From contig JBLIDK010000060.1 of NCBI GenBank assembly GCA_047632595.1, positions 1 through 11,414 of the forward strand: 11,414 nucleotides of DNA, written 5' to 3'. Of the stretch, positions 1 to 6,369 are shown piece by piece (positions within the stretch are counted from its first letter, which is position 1; the number at the start of each line of letters is the position of its first letter). The stretch comes from JBLIDK01 sp047632595 (GTDB lineage: Bacteria; Bacteroidota; Bacteroidia; Sphingobacteriales; Sphingobacteriaceae). The translations under genes and the position numbers were made by a program. The notes under the pieces are model-generated. The model had not been told where the DNA came from. It saw only the letters and a list, made by a program, of their open reading frames with translations, and did no database searches.

Positions 1-231
1 GTTTACCTAAAGCATAAAAGCGAGGTGTTGCCTTTATGCTTCCTTAATTATACATCGTATAGCTTTTTGGTAATTCGCCCTAAATATTAATTTTTGCACA
101 CCTTAAGGATGATTTCTCACTCCGTTCGAAATTGCATCTTTGGTTGGGGTTATTTCAAAAACAGGTAAAATAACCCTATAATATATTGAGCTGGGTTGAA
201 CTTTCTACTAATACTTGCTAATGTTAAAGGC
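1..231. other. Non-coding, hairpin-rich intergenic block
   Basis: I find no convincing gene here. The only frame open from the left edge (1-90, plus) has no recognisable protein character. The block holds several inverted repeats: 10-18 with 33-41 (9 bp, perfect); TATAC at 49-53 with GTATA at 57-61; the palindrome CCTTAAGG at 101-108; a hairpin pairing 105-116 with 128-141 (12 bp including one G-U pair, with a 2-nt bulge at 133-134); and GGGTTATTT at 147-155 with AAATAACCC at 168-176. The stretch ATTTCTCACTCCGTTCGAAA (from 112) resembles, from memory only, palindromic intergenic repeats seen dispersed in Flavobacteria. It may be the trailer of a gene left of the window, a repeat cluster, or a structured RNA. 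Confidence 0.5.
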
Positions 232-273
232 AAACAAAAGCCCTAAATCTGGAAAGATTTAGGGCTTTTGTTT
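232..273. terminator. Strong bidirectional intrinsic terminator
   Basis: A perfect 19-bp inverted repeat (232-250 with 255-273) closes on a GGAA tetraloop, which reads TTCC on the other strand. The core stem is AGCCCTAAATCT. T runs flank it in both directions (TTTT at 271-274 on plus, TTTG/TTT on minus). It lies 12 nt beyond the rng stop codon, so it should end the rng transcript. Its symmetry would also stop any plus-strand transcript entering from the left edge. Confidence 0.9.
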
Positions 274-285
274 TAAAGATTATTT

Positions 286-1836
286 TTATATCTGAATCTC
301 ATCTCCAGTTCTTCTAAAGAACCTGTATTCTAACATATGGTATGCATTGTTAGGTTTGATTTCAATCCAACGTTTATATTTTAAATACCACTTCCATTGT
401 CTGCTCAAACTTCCTTTTTTCAAGAATGCCTCCACATAAGGGTGAGCGTAAATAATTACGTTCTTTTCGTTTTGCTCACGAATGATGTAATTTAAATTGC
501 TTTCAATTTCATCAACTAAAACAATACTTGGTCTAACCGTTCCAGTTCCATTACAAGCAGGACAAGTTTCCTCAGTAGTAATGTTCATTTCAGGTCGCAC
601 ACGTTGTCTAGTAATTTGAACTAAACCAAAACGAGTAGGAGGTAAAATAGTATGCTTCGCTCTATCTTCCTTCATTTCATCTTTAAGGTAGTTAAACAAG
701 GTTCTCTTGTTCTCTGCCTTTCGCATGTCAATAAAGTCAATAACTATAATACCACCAATATCTCTAAGCTTCAACTGGCGTGCAATTTCTTGTGCACTGT
801 CCATGTTTACTTTAAGAGCAGTATCTTCTTGATCTTTTGAAACCAACGAACGGTTACCACTGTTCACATCAATTACGTGAAGTGCTTCGGTATGTTCAAT
901 AATCAAATAAGCACCATTAGCCATACTTACAGTACGTCCAAACAATGATTTTATCTGCTTATCAATTCCAAAATGTTCAAAAATTGGTGCTTTTCCTTCA
1001 AACTTGCGAATAATTTTCTCTTTTGCTGGTGCGATATCACTTACATAAGCTTTAATGTCTTTGTAAATTTTATCGTCGTTTACTGCAATTTGAGAGAAGT
1101 CATCGTTTAGAAGATCTCTAACAATAGAAGAAGCTCTATCTAATTCACCTAGTGCTTTACCTGCAGGTAGTGCTGTTTTTAACTGCTCTACCATTTTATC
1201 CCACCGCGACTTAATGTCAACGATATCTTTATGTAGTTCACTTACTCCTTTACCTTCTGCAGCAGTTCTAATAATGATACCGAAGTTTTGGGGCTTTATG
1301 CTCTCTACAAGGTTCTGTAAGCGCTTACGTTCTGCACTGCTACCAATTTTCTTTGAAACATTAACAGTGTCGTTAAAAGGCACCATTACAACAAATCTAC
1401 CTGCAATGCTAAGGTCAGAACTAAGTCTAGGCCCTTTAGAGCTTATAGGCTCTTTTACAATTTGAACAGGTATTAATTGGTTTTTTGTAAGAACTTCATT
1501 GATTTTACCCGTTTTCTCAATGTCAATTTCCTTGCGGAAATTTGTCATATTCGAAGCATCGAAACGCTTATTACGAATAAGGTGCGTAAGGGTTACTAAT
1601 GAATTTACTTGAGGCCCTAAATCTAAGTAGTGTAAGAAGGCGTCTTTTTCATAACCAACATCCACAAATGCCGCATTTAGGCCGGGCATTATTTTCTTTA
1701 CTTTTCCGAGGTAAACATCTCCAACAGTAAAGTCGTTTCCTATCTTATCTCTATGAAGTTCTACAAGACGTTTGTCCTGCAGCAGGGCTATATCTACGCC
1801 TTCATCAGAGGTGCTAATTATTAATTCTTTTTCCAA
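286..1836 (-). CDS. rng: Ribonuclease G (RNase E/G family endoribonuclease)
   Basis: This is a single-strand-specific endoribonuclease of the RNase E/G family, which in other bacteria matures rRNA 5' ends and starts mRNA decay. The 516-aa protein has an S1-type RNA-binding domain (about 38-150) with a Bacteroidota-style insert at about 77-120. The 5'-monophosphate sensor motif RTAAEGKG starts at R190. The DNase I-like catalytic domain carries the two metal-binding aspartates, D323 (IDVNSG) and D367 (VIDFID). The Zn-link CPAC is at 425-428. Its length is close to E. coli RNase G (489 aa), so it lacks the RNase E scaffold tail. Translation must start at TTG (1834-1836): upstream codons are ATC, ATC, ATA, AGT, then a stop, and the protein start (EKELII) fits the family. 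A terminator separates it from the bS22-like gene upstream, so it probably has its own promoter between 1837 and 1973. A bidirectional terminator lies just downstream. Confidence 0.95.
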   Translation of the reverse strand: MEKELIISTSDEGVDIALLQDKRLVELHRDKIGNDFTVGDVYLGKVKKIMPGLNAAFVDVGYEKDAFLHYLDLGPQVNSLVTLTHLIRNKRFDASNMTNFRKEIDIEKTGKINEVLTKNQLIPVQIVKEPISSKGPRLSSDLSIAGRFVVMVPFNDTVNVSKKIGSSAERKRLQNLVESIKPQNFGIIIRTAAEGKGVSELHKDIVDIKSRWDKMVEQLKTALPAGKALGELDRASSIVRDLLNDDFSQIAVNDDKIYKDIKAYVSDIAPAKEKIIRKFEGKAPIFEHFGIDKQIKSLFGRTVSMANGAYLIIEHTEALHVIDVNSGNRSLVSKDQEDTALKVNMDSAQEIARQLKLRDIGGIIVIDFIDMRKAENKRTLFNYLKDEMKEDRAKHTILPPTRFGLVQITRQRVRPEMNITTEETCPACNGTGTVRPSIVLVDEIESNLNYIIREQNEKNVIIYAHPYVEAFLKKGSLSRQWKWYLKYKRWIEIKPNNAYHMLEYRFFRRTGDEIQI

Positions 1837-1973
1837 GATGATTATACTTTAATGCAACTAAAATTGAGCGTCAAAAACACCCATGAATAGGACATAAGGA
1901 TCCAATGCAATGCTATATTACGACCGGCCTGTGGGTTAATGGATATGCTGCGAGCAGCATTAAAGTAGAAAAC

Positions 1974-2000
1974 GAAAAATGCAGGCCAGTCGAGGCCTGC
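1974..2000 (-). terminator. Intrinsic terminator after the bS22-like gene
   Basis: The arms GCAGGCC (1981-1987) and GGCCTGC (1994-2000) form a perfect 7-bp GC-rich stem with a 6-nt loop. On the minus strand the stem is followed by ATTTTTCGTTTTC. It begins 6 nt beyond the stop of the 29-codon gene and should end the HU-TPR-bS22 transcript. A second small hairpin (1945-1950 with 1955-1960, loop CGAG) follows 20 nt further on. It has no good T run and may instead belong to the rng leader. Confidence 0.8.
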
Positions 2001-2006
2001 TTTGAA

Positions 2007-2096
2007 TTATTTTTTCTTATGTCTGTTTTTTCTCAAACGCTTTTTACGTTTGTGAGTAGCCATCTTGTGCCTTTTTCTTTTTTTTCCGCTTGGCAT
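2007..2096 (-). CDS. Small bS22/mS38-like ribosomal protein (AURKAIP1/COX24 domain)
   Basis: This 29-codon gene is easy to miss. Read on the minus strand from ATG at 2094-2096, the product begins MPSGKKRKRHKMATHKRKKR and ends NRHKKK. Seventeen of 29 residues are Lys or Arg and three are His. The MPSGKKRKRHKMxTHKRKKR pattern is the signature of the short proteins annotated in Bacteroidota as AURKAIP1/COX24 domain-containing. These are related to mitochondrial mS38 and actinobacterial bS22, which sit on the small ribosomal subunit. It is therefore most likely a ribosomal component binding rRNA; this is family knowledge, not shown by the sequence. It starts 12 nt after the TPR gene stop, so it is probably co-transcribed with HU and TPR. 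A terminator follows its stop directly. There is no Shine-Dalgarno; the upstream bases are A-rich. Confidence 0.9.
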   Translation of the reverse strand: MPSGKKRKRHKMATHKRKKRLRKNRHKKK

Positions 2097-2108
2097 ATTT
2101 TTATGCTT

Positions 2109-2921
2109 TTAAATTTTTTCTAAATTGTTAATATATCCTTCTAGCTCTTCTTTAAACAAAGGGTCGCTAGTTAATTCCATACATTTCTTAAATGCTCTTT
2201 TTGCTTCTTCTATTTGGCCTGCATTTCTATGTGCCTCGCCTAAATAAAAATAATTTTCTGCTATGGGAGCCCCTTTAACTAAATTGGCAAATCGGACTAT
2301 TGCTTTATCAAACTGTCCAGTTCTTAAAGAAAAGAATCCTAAATTTTTGTTTGCTTCTTCGTGTAACGGATCTTTTTCCAATACTGCAAGTAATGCCTGT
2401 ATACCTTCCATTGGGTTTGTTCCATTTTCTACTTTACAAACTCCAATACCAGCTTGGGCATTTAAATTATTCGGGTTAACATCTAACGCTTTATTGTAAG
2501 AAATGATTGCTTTTGATGCAAATTCATTTTTGAATAAACTGTCTTTGCTTCCCCTAAAAGCTGCTAAATATGTATTTGCAGTCTTTAACCAACTTTCTTC
2601 AGTTGGATTTTCGTTGGCGATTTTATCATAATAAAACGCGCTAACGTTAAAAAAGAACAACGAATCCCAATACAGCGCTAAGCGCAATTGGGATTCTGGA
2701 GTGCTTAAATTTTCTAACGAATCAACGTCTTCATGCACATCCCCTGCTCTTTCACCAAGTATTTGATATGCAATTTGTTGTTGACTTTGTAAAGATACTA
2801 ATTCTCGGGTCTCAGTTTCATTAACTTGAGAATTATTTGATAGCATCGAAGTGTCCATCATAAAAATGGAACCAACAATGACTATACCAATTCCGATAAA
2901 TAGGTATTGCTTTTTGTTCAA
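2109..2921 (-). CDS. Membrane-anchored tetratricopeptide repeat protein
   Basis: The 270-aa protein has one hydrophobic N-terminal segment (about 7-22, IGIGIVIVGSIF), then a Ser/Gln/Thr-rich linker to about 50, then an alpha-helical soluble part with TPR units at about 152-186, 187-220 and 221-254 and a degenerate unit at about 110-150. Typical TPR positions are visible, for example NKNLGFFSLRTGQFDKAIVR and YFYLGEAHRNAGQIEEAKRA. The soluble part probably faces the periplasm as a protein-binding scaffold. I cannot name a partner or specific role. The start is TTG at 2919-2921; the first internal ATG (residue 21) would remove the membrane segment. The frame stays open upstream to the HU stop codon and is in phase with HU, with 27 nt between them. 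Similar TPR proteins are, from memory, common next to HU and rng in Flavobacteriia. Confidence 0.85.
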   Translation of the reverse strand: MNKKQYLFIGIGIVIVGSIFMMDTSMLSNNSQVNETETRELVSLQSQQQIAYQILGERAGDVHEDVDSLENLSTPESQLRLALYWDSLFFFNVSAFYYDKIANENPTEESWLKTANTYLAAFRGSKDSLFKNEFASKAIISYNKALDVNPNNLNAQAGIGVCKVENGTNPMEGIQALLAVLEKDPLHEEANKNLGFFSLRTGQFDKAIVRFANLVKGAPIAENYFYLGEAHRNAGQIEEAKRAFKKCMELTSDPLFKEELEGYINNLEKI

Positions 2922-2948
2922 TTTACTTAAGTTATTGAAAAAAAGGTA

Positions 2949-3236
2949 TTAAACCTTATTTCCTTTTTTAACTTTTTCTACAAAGGTTTTTGCTGGCTTA
3001 AAACTCGGAACAAAATGTTCTGGAATTATAATTGCTGTGTTTTTAGAAATATTACGTGCAGTTTTCTTTGCGCGTTTCTTTACTACAAAACTTCCAAATC
3101 CTCTTAGGTAAACATTGTCTCCACCTTCCATGGAGTCTCTTACCACTTTTAGAAACGACTCAACTGATTCTTGAACGCTTACTTTTTCTATACCCGTTTG
3201 GGCTGCTATTTTTGCTACTACTTCTGCTTTGGTCAT
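2949..3236 (-). CDS. HU/IHF-family nucleoid DNA-binding protein
   Basis: The 95-aa protein matches the length of the HU/IHF family throughout. It has an N-terminal helical dimerisation part (1-40), the hallmark RGFGSF (45-50) leading into the beta arm, the arm with basic residues KKRAKKTARN (53-62), and the closing strand and helix PSFKPAKTFVEKVKKG (77-92). It should bind and bend DNA as a dimer in the nucleoid. At the arm tip the usual N-P pair, whose proline intercalates between base pairs, is N62-I63 here. HU and IHF subunits cannot be told apart from this sequence, so no symbol is given. The start is ATG at 3234-3236. It is the first gene of the HU-TPR-bS22 unit and diverges from mutY; its promoter must lie in 3237-3377, but I see no clean consensus. 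Confidence 0.95.
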   Translation of the reverse strand: MTKAEVVAKIAAQTGIEKVSVQESVESFLKVVRDSMEGGDNVYLRGFGSFVVKKRAKKTARNISKNTAIIIPEHFVPSFKPAKTFVEKVKKGNKV

Positions 3237-3303
3237 AATATTAATTATTAGTGGATAGGTTTAATGAATTAAATGCTATTCTTCTAATTTCGAGGTGCAA
3301 TTC

Positions 3304-3344
3304 TAAAGGTTTTTTCTCGCATTAAGAAATTTGTAGAACCTTTA
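3304..3344. repeat. Inverted repeat between HU and mutY
   Basis: TAAAGGTT (3304-3311) and AACCTTTA (3337-3344) form a perfect 8-bp inverted repeat. Nested inside is TTTCT (3313-3317) with AGAAA (3325-3329). It lies in the shared divergent promoter region and covers the candidate -33 element of mutY. It could be an operator or an RNA hairpin in an HU leader. The evidence is the pairing alone. Confidence 0.4.
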
Positions 3345-3357
3345 TTTACTAGCTTTA
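3331..3357 (+). promoter_or_regulatory. Weak candidate promoter for mutY-ssb
   Basis: TTG at 3331-3333 and TAGCTTTA at 3350-3357 resemble the Bacteroidota promoter (TTG, about 17-23 nt, TAnnTTTG). The spacer is slightly short (16 nt) and the last base of the -7 element is A instead of G. The mutY ATG lies 20 nt beyond. This is the best match in the region but weak. Confidence 0.3.
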
Positions 3358-3377
3358 AACAAAGATTCGAAATATTG

Positions 3378-4427
3378 ATGCTATTTTACAATACTCTTAC
3401 ATCGTGGTATTCAGAAAACAAAAGAGATTTACCTTGGAGGAATACAACAAACCCGTATATAATATGGGTTTCTGAAATTATTCTGCAGCAAACAAGGGTA
3501 GAGCAAGGAACACCATATTTTTTTAAATTTTTAGAAAAATATACCACCGTTCAAGACTTTGCCAAAGCTGAAGAGCAGGAAATCTTAAATTTATGGCAAG
3601 GTTTAGGGTATTATAGCAGAGCTAGGAATATGCATTTTACTGCAAAACATATTTCTAATAATCTGAATGCGAAGTTTCCTTCAACCTTTAAAGACTTATT
3701 AGAATTAAAGGGAGTAGGAGAGTATACCGCTGCGGCAATCGCTTCTTTTTGCTATGAAGAAAAAGTTCCAGTGGTTGATGGGAACGTTTATAGATTTCTT
3801 GCAAGGTATTTCAATATTGATATTCCAATAAATACATCAAAGAGTAAAAAGTATTTCTTTGAGTTAGCCCTTGAGCTAATGGATGAAGCAAAACCATCTG
3901 ATTTTAATCAGGCATTGATGGATTTTGGTTCTCAAATCTGTAAGCCTCAAAACCCATTATGTAATCAATGCCCTTTTAGCCAACAATGCGAAGCACTAAA
4001 ATTAAATAAGATAAAAGAGCTACCAGTTAAACAGAAAAAACAAAAATCGCGGAAGCGCTACTTCAATTTTTTAATACTAGAAAACGATTCAAAACAAGTT
4101 CTTGAAAAACGGCTAGAAAAGGATATTTGGCAAAACATGTATCAGTATCCCTTAATTGAAACTAAAGAGGAAATTTCTCACCAAGAACTTATCAACACTA
4201 AAGAGCTAAAGGAGTGGGTGAAACTAGCAGAAAATGAGCTGTTTGAAGAATTGTCAAAAACTAAACACATCTTATCCCATCAAATTATTTATGCCACTTT
4301 TTGGAAGCTTAAAACGAATAACTATATTCAATTGTTAAACAGTAAAGGTATGTGGGTAAATGAAAGTGAATTTTCAGAATATCCTGTTCCTAGATTAATA
4401 GATAAATTTTTAGAATCAAATACATAA
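3378..4427 (+). CDS. mutY: Adenine DNA glycosylase MutY
   Basis: MutY removes adenine mispaired with 8-oxoguanine in base excision repair. The 349-aa protein has the HhH-GPD glycosylase fold. Catalytic E33 lies in SEIILQQTR, the helix-hairpin-helix is ELKGVGEYTAAAIAS (109-123), and the catalytic D134 lies in VVDGNVYR. The four cluster cysteines C188-x6-C195-x2-C198-x5-C204 bind 4Fe-4S. The C-terminal NUDIX-like domain (about 226-345) carries HILSH (297-301), the counterpart of the 8-oxoG-recognising FSH loop. A TTG directly in front (3375) extends the frame by one codon, but ATG at 3378 is the more natural start and gives the usual family N-terminus (a few residues, then W-Y-x-x-N-K-R-D-L-P-W). 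ssb follows after 6 nt, so the two are co-transcribed. No key residue is missing. Confidence 0.96.
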   Translation: MLFYNTLTSWYSENKRDLPWRNTTNPYIIWVSEIILQQTRVEQGTPYFFKFLEKYTTVQDFAKAEEQEILNLWQGLGYYSRARNMHFTAKHISNNLNAKFPSTFKDLLELKGVGEYTAAAIASFCYEEKVPVVDGNVYRFLARYFNIDIPINTSKSKKYFFELALELMDEAKPSDFNQALMDFGSQICKPQNPLCNQCPFSQQCEALKLNKIKELPVKQKKQKSRKRYFNFLILENDSKQVLEKRLEKDIWQNMYQYPLIETKEEISHQELINTKELKEWVKLAENELFEELSKTKHILSHQIIYATFWKLKTNNYIQLLNSKGMWVNESEFSEYPVPRLIDKFLESNT

Positions 4428-4433
4428 CGTAGT

Positions 4434-4910
4434 ATGTCGAGTGTAAATAAAGTGATATTGGTTGGACACTTAGGAAAAGACCCTGAAGTGAGATATATAA
4501 ATGAGGATACTGCAGTAGCAAATTTTACAATGGCTACTTCAGAGACTTACAAAGACAAAACCGGGCAAAAACAAGAAAAGACCGAATGGCATAATATTGT
4601 TGTTTGGCGTGGATTGGCTCAGGTTGCAGAGAAATACCTTAAAAAAGGTAAGCTTATTTATGTTGAAGGAAAGCTAAGGAATAGAAGTTACGACGATAAA
4701 GACGGTATTAAAAGATACATAACTGAAATAGTAGCAGATAATTTTACTATGCTAGGTTCACGTGAAGGTGGAGACACGCAAGGAAATAAGTATAGCGCTA
4801 ATTCTGAGGCGTCTAGTAGTCCTGGCAGCAGCCCTGCAGCACCAACTAGTAAGGCTCCGGCAAAAGAAGAAAGCTTTGAAAGTGATGGAGATAATGATCT
4901 TCCATTTTAA
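4434..4910 (+). CDS. ssb: Single-stranded DNA-binding protein SSB
   Basis: SSB coats single-stranded DNA during replication, repair and recombination and recruits partner proteins through its tail. The 158-aa protein has an N-terminal OB fold (1-112) with typical strands NKVILVGHLGKDPEVRY, EWHNIVVW and KLIYVEGKLRNRSY. A flexible linker rich in Ser, Pro, Gly and Ala follows (113-147), then the acidic tip DNDLPF (153-158), which is the canonical protein-interaction tail. Its length is normal for a bacterial tetrameric SSB. The start is ATG, 6 nt after the mutY stop, so translation and transcription are likely coupled to mutY. No obvious terminator lies in the 73 nt between it and gldE. Confidence 0.97.
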   Translation: MSSVNKVILVGHLGKDPEVRYINEDTAVANFTMATSETYKDKTGQKQEKTEWHNIVVWRGLAQVAEKYLKKGKLIYVEGKLRNRSYDDKDGIKRYITEIVADNFTMLGSREGGDTQGNKYSANSEASSSPGSSPAAPTSKAPAKEESFESDGDNDLPF

Positions 4911-4948
4911 TTTACAGTTTAATGTATCATAATTTGATAACGCTTTTG

Positions 4949-4956
4949 TATTTTTG
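4949..4956 (+). promoter_or_regulatory. Candidate -7 promoter element for gldE
   Basis: TATTTTTG exactly matches the Bacteroidota -7 consensus TAnnTTTG and lies 27 nt before the TTG start of gldE, in a 73-nt gap after ssb. A -33 TTG at the right distance is missing; the nearest TTTG (4933-4936) is only 12 nt away. An inverted repeat, TATCA (4925-4929) with TGATA (4935-4939), sits just upstream and could be an operator. Confidence 0.45.
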
Positions 4957-4983
4957 TAACCTAATCAAAATAGACCTTCTGTA

Positions 4984-6369
4984 TTGGACAGTTCCCCTGA
5001 ATCGATAACGCCCCTTGTTTTGAACAATATAGAAACGAGTGGGCTATTAGATATCATGTCAAATCTTTTTATTCAACCTGATTTGCTACCTGTGATTTTC
5101 ATCATAGTAGGCATCGTTGTATCTATATGTTTCAGTGCAATTGTTTCTGCATCTGAGGTTGCAATATTTAGTCTTGGCGATAATGAAATACTACTGCTAA
5201 GTGAAAGCAAGGATAAAAAGGATGAAGAGGTGTTAAGGTTATTAGACCAGCCTAAGCATTTGCTCGCAGCTATTTTAATAGCCAATAATTTCATCAATAT
5301 TCTAATTGTTATTCTGTTTTCCTATCTAAGCATTAGTTTATTTGATTTCACAGAATATCCTGCCCTAGGCTTTGCTTTTGAAGTTATTGTGGTTACCACC
5401 ATTCTAGTTCTTTTAGGAGAAATTACACCTAAGGTTTATGCAAATCAACATGCATTGGCATTTTCAAGAAGAATGGCCGTTTCACTTAAGTTTCTAAACA
5501 CCTCGCTTTATTATTTTAGCCATGTCTTAGTAAAGTCAACCACTTTTATAGATAAACGAATTAAAAGAACTGGTCACGAGTTGAGTGTTGATGAGTTAAA
5601 TGATGCCATTGAGTTAACTTCTGATAATAAAGAAGAAGACGAAACAGATATTTTAAGAGGCATTGTAAATTTTGGAACGATTTCTTCTAAACAAATAATG
5701 ACTGCGCGACTAGATATCTCAGCGGTTGATATAGAAATACCGTTTTCTGAATTAATTGAATTGATTAACGAGGAAGGGTATTCAAGAATGCCAGTTTTTG
5801 AAGATAGTTTAGACTCGATAAAGGGCTTTTTATATATCAAAGATCTTCTTAAACACGTTGATGAATCTGATTTTAAATGGCAAACATTAGTACGTGAAGG
5901 ATATTTTATTCCGGAAAACAAAAAAATAGACGACCTATTAAAAGAATTTCAAGGGCGAAGAATGCACATGGCCATTGTAATTGATGAATATGGCGGAACT
6001 TCAGGTTTAGTTACTCTTGAAGATATTTTAGAAGAAATTGTTGGTGAAATTAATGATGAAACCGATGACCTTGCCGATGACATTAAATACTCTAAATTGG
6101 ATTCAAACAACTTTGTTTTTGAAGCCAAGATTTTGATTAATGACTTATATAAAATTATGAGTCTTGATGATTTGCCTTTTGACGGAGTAAGAGGTGATGC
6201 TGATACTTTAGGAGGGTTAATTTTGGAAATTTCTGGGAGTATTCCGCAAATAGGTGATAAAATTGATCTTGAAGATTATCGCTTTACTGTAGAATCGGTT
6301 GACAAAAAGAGAATAAAACGAGTAAAAGTAAGTTTAAATAATAACAAAGAGTCTGTTAATGATAATTAG
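4984..6369 (+). CDS. gldE: GldE, gliding motility-associated CNNM/CorC-family membrane protein
   Basis: The 461-aa protein has a DUF21/CNNM-type transmembrane domain with hydrophobic segments at about 34-62, 92-119 and 124-147. Next comes a CBS pair (about 232-290 and 300-356, the second holding DEYGGTSGLVTLEDILEEIV), and a C-terminal CorC/HlyC domain (about 370-452) with VRGDADTLGGLI. This architecture is shared with CorC-type ion-transport proteins, but an overlapping gldD downstream identifies it as GldE, an inner-membrane protein linked to gliding motility in Flavobacterium johnsoniae. Its transport activity is unproven. The start is probably TTG at 4984; the frame has no ATG between the upstream stop at 4957 and codon 25 (5056). 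The N-terminal DSSPES resembles the DPDPS-type start I recall for GldE. The alternative ATG at 5056 keeps all membrane segments. Confidence 0.9.
   Translation: MDSSPESITPLVLNNIETSGLLDIMSNLFIQPDLLPVIFIIVGIVVSICFSAIVSASEVAIFSLGDNEILLLSESKDKKDEEVLRLLDQPKHLLAAILIANNFINILIVILFSYLSISLFDFTEYPALGFAFEVIVVTTILVLLGEITPKVYANQHALAFSRRMAVSLKFLNTSLYYFSHVLVKSTTFIDKRIKRTGHELSVDELNDAIELTSDNKEEDETDILRGIVNFGTISSKQIMTARLDISAVDIEIPFSELIELINEEGYSRMPVFEDSLDSIKGFLYIKDLLKHVDESDFKWQTLVREGYFIPENKKIDDLLKEFQGRRMHMAIVIDEYGGTSGLVTLEDILEEIVGEINDETDDLADDIKYSKLDSNNFVFEAKILINDLYKIMSLDDLPFDGVRGDADTLGGLILEISGSIPQIGDKIDLEDYRFTVESVDKKRIKRVKVSLNNNKESVNDN

Noticed and set aside
1..90. Open frame from the left edge on the plus strand as the end of a gene
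   Set aside because: Thirty codons (ending at TAA 88-90) with no recognisable family pattern, and it overlaps inverted repeats; more likely non-coding.
286..1836. RNase E rather than RNase G
   Set aside because: At 516 residues it ends soon after the Zn-link and small domain and has no long C-terminal scaffold region.
1908..1915. Minus-strand TAGCATTG as a -7 element for rng
   Set aside because: One mismatch to TAnnTTTG and no -33 TTG at proper spacing; too weak to annotate.
1905..2123. Plus-strand reading frame of 72 codons
   Set aside because: It is the antisense of the bS22-like gene and of its terminator; Phe/Ser-rich content comes from the Lys/Arg codons on the other strand.
3298..3305. 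Minus-strand TAGAATTG as a -7 element for HU
   Set aside because: One mismatch and no matching -33 element; not distinguishable from chance in AT-rich DNA.
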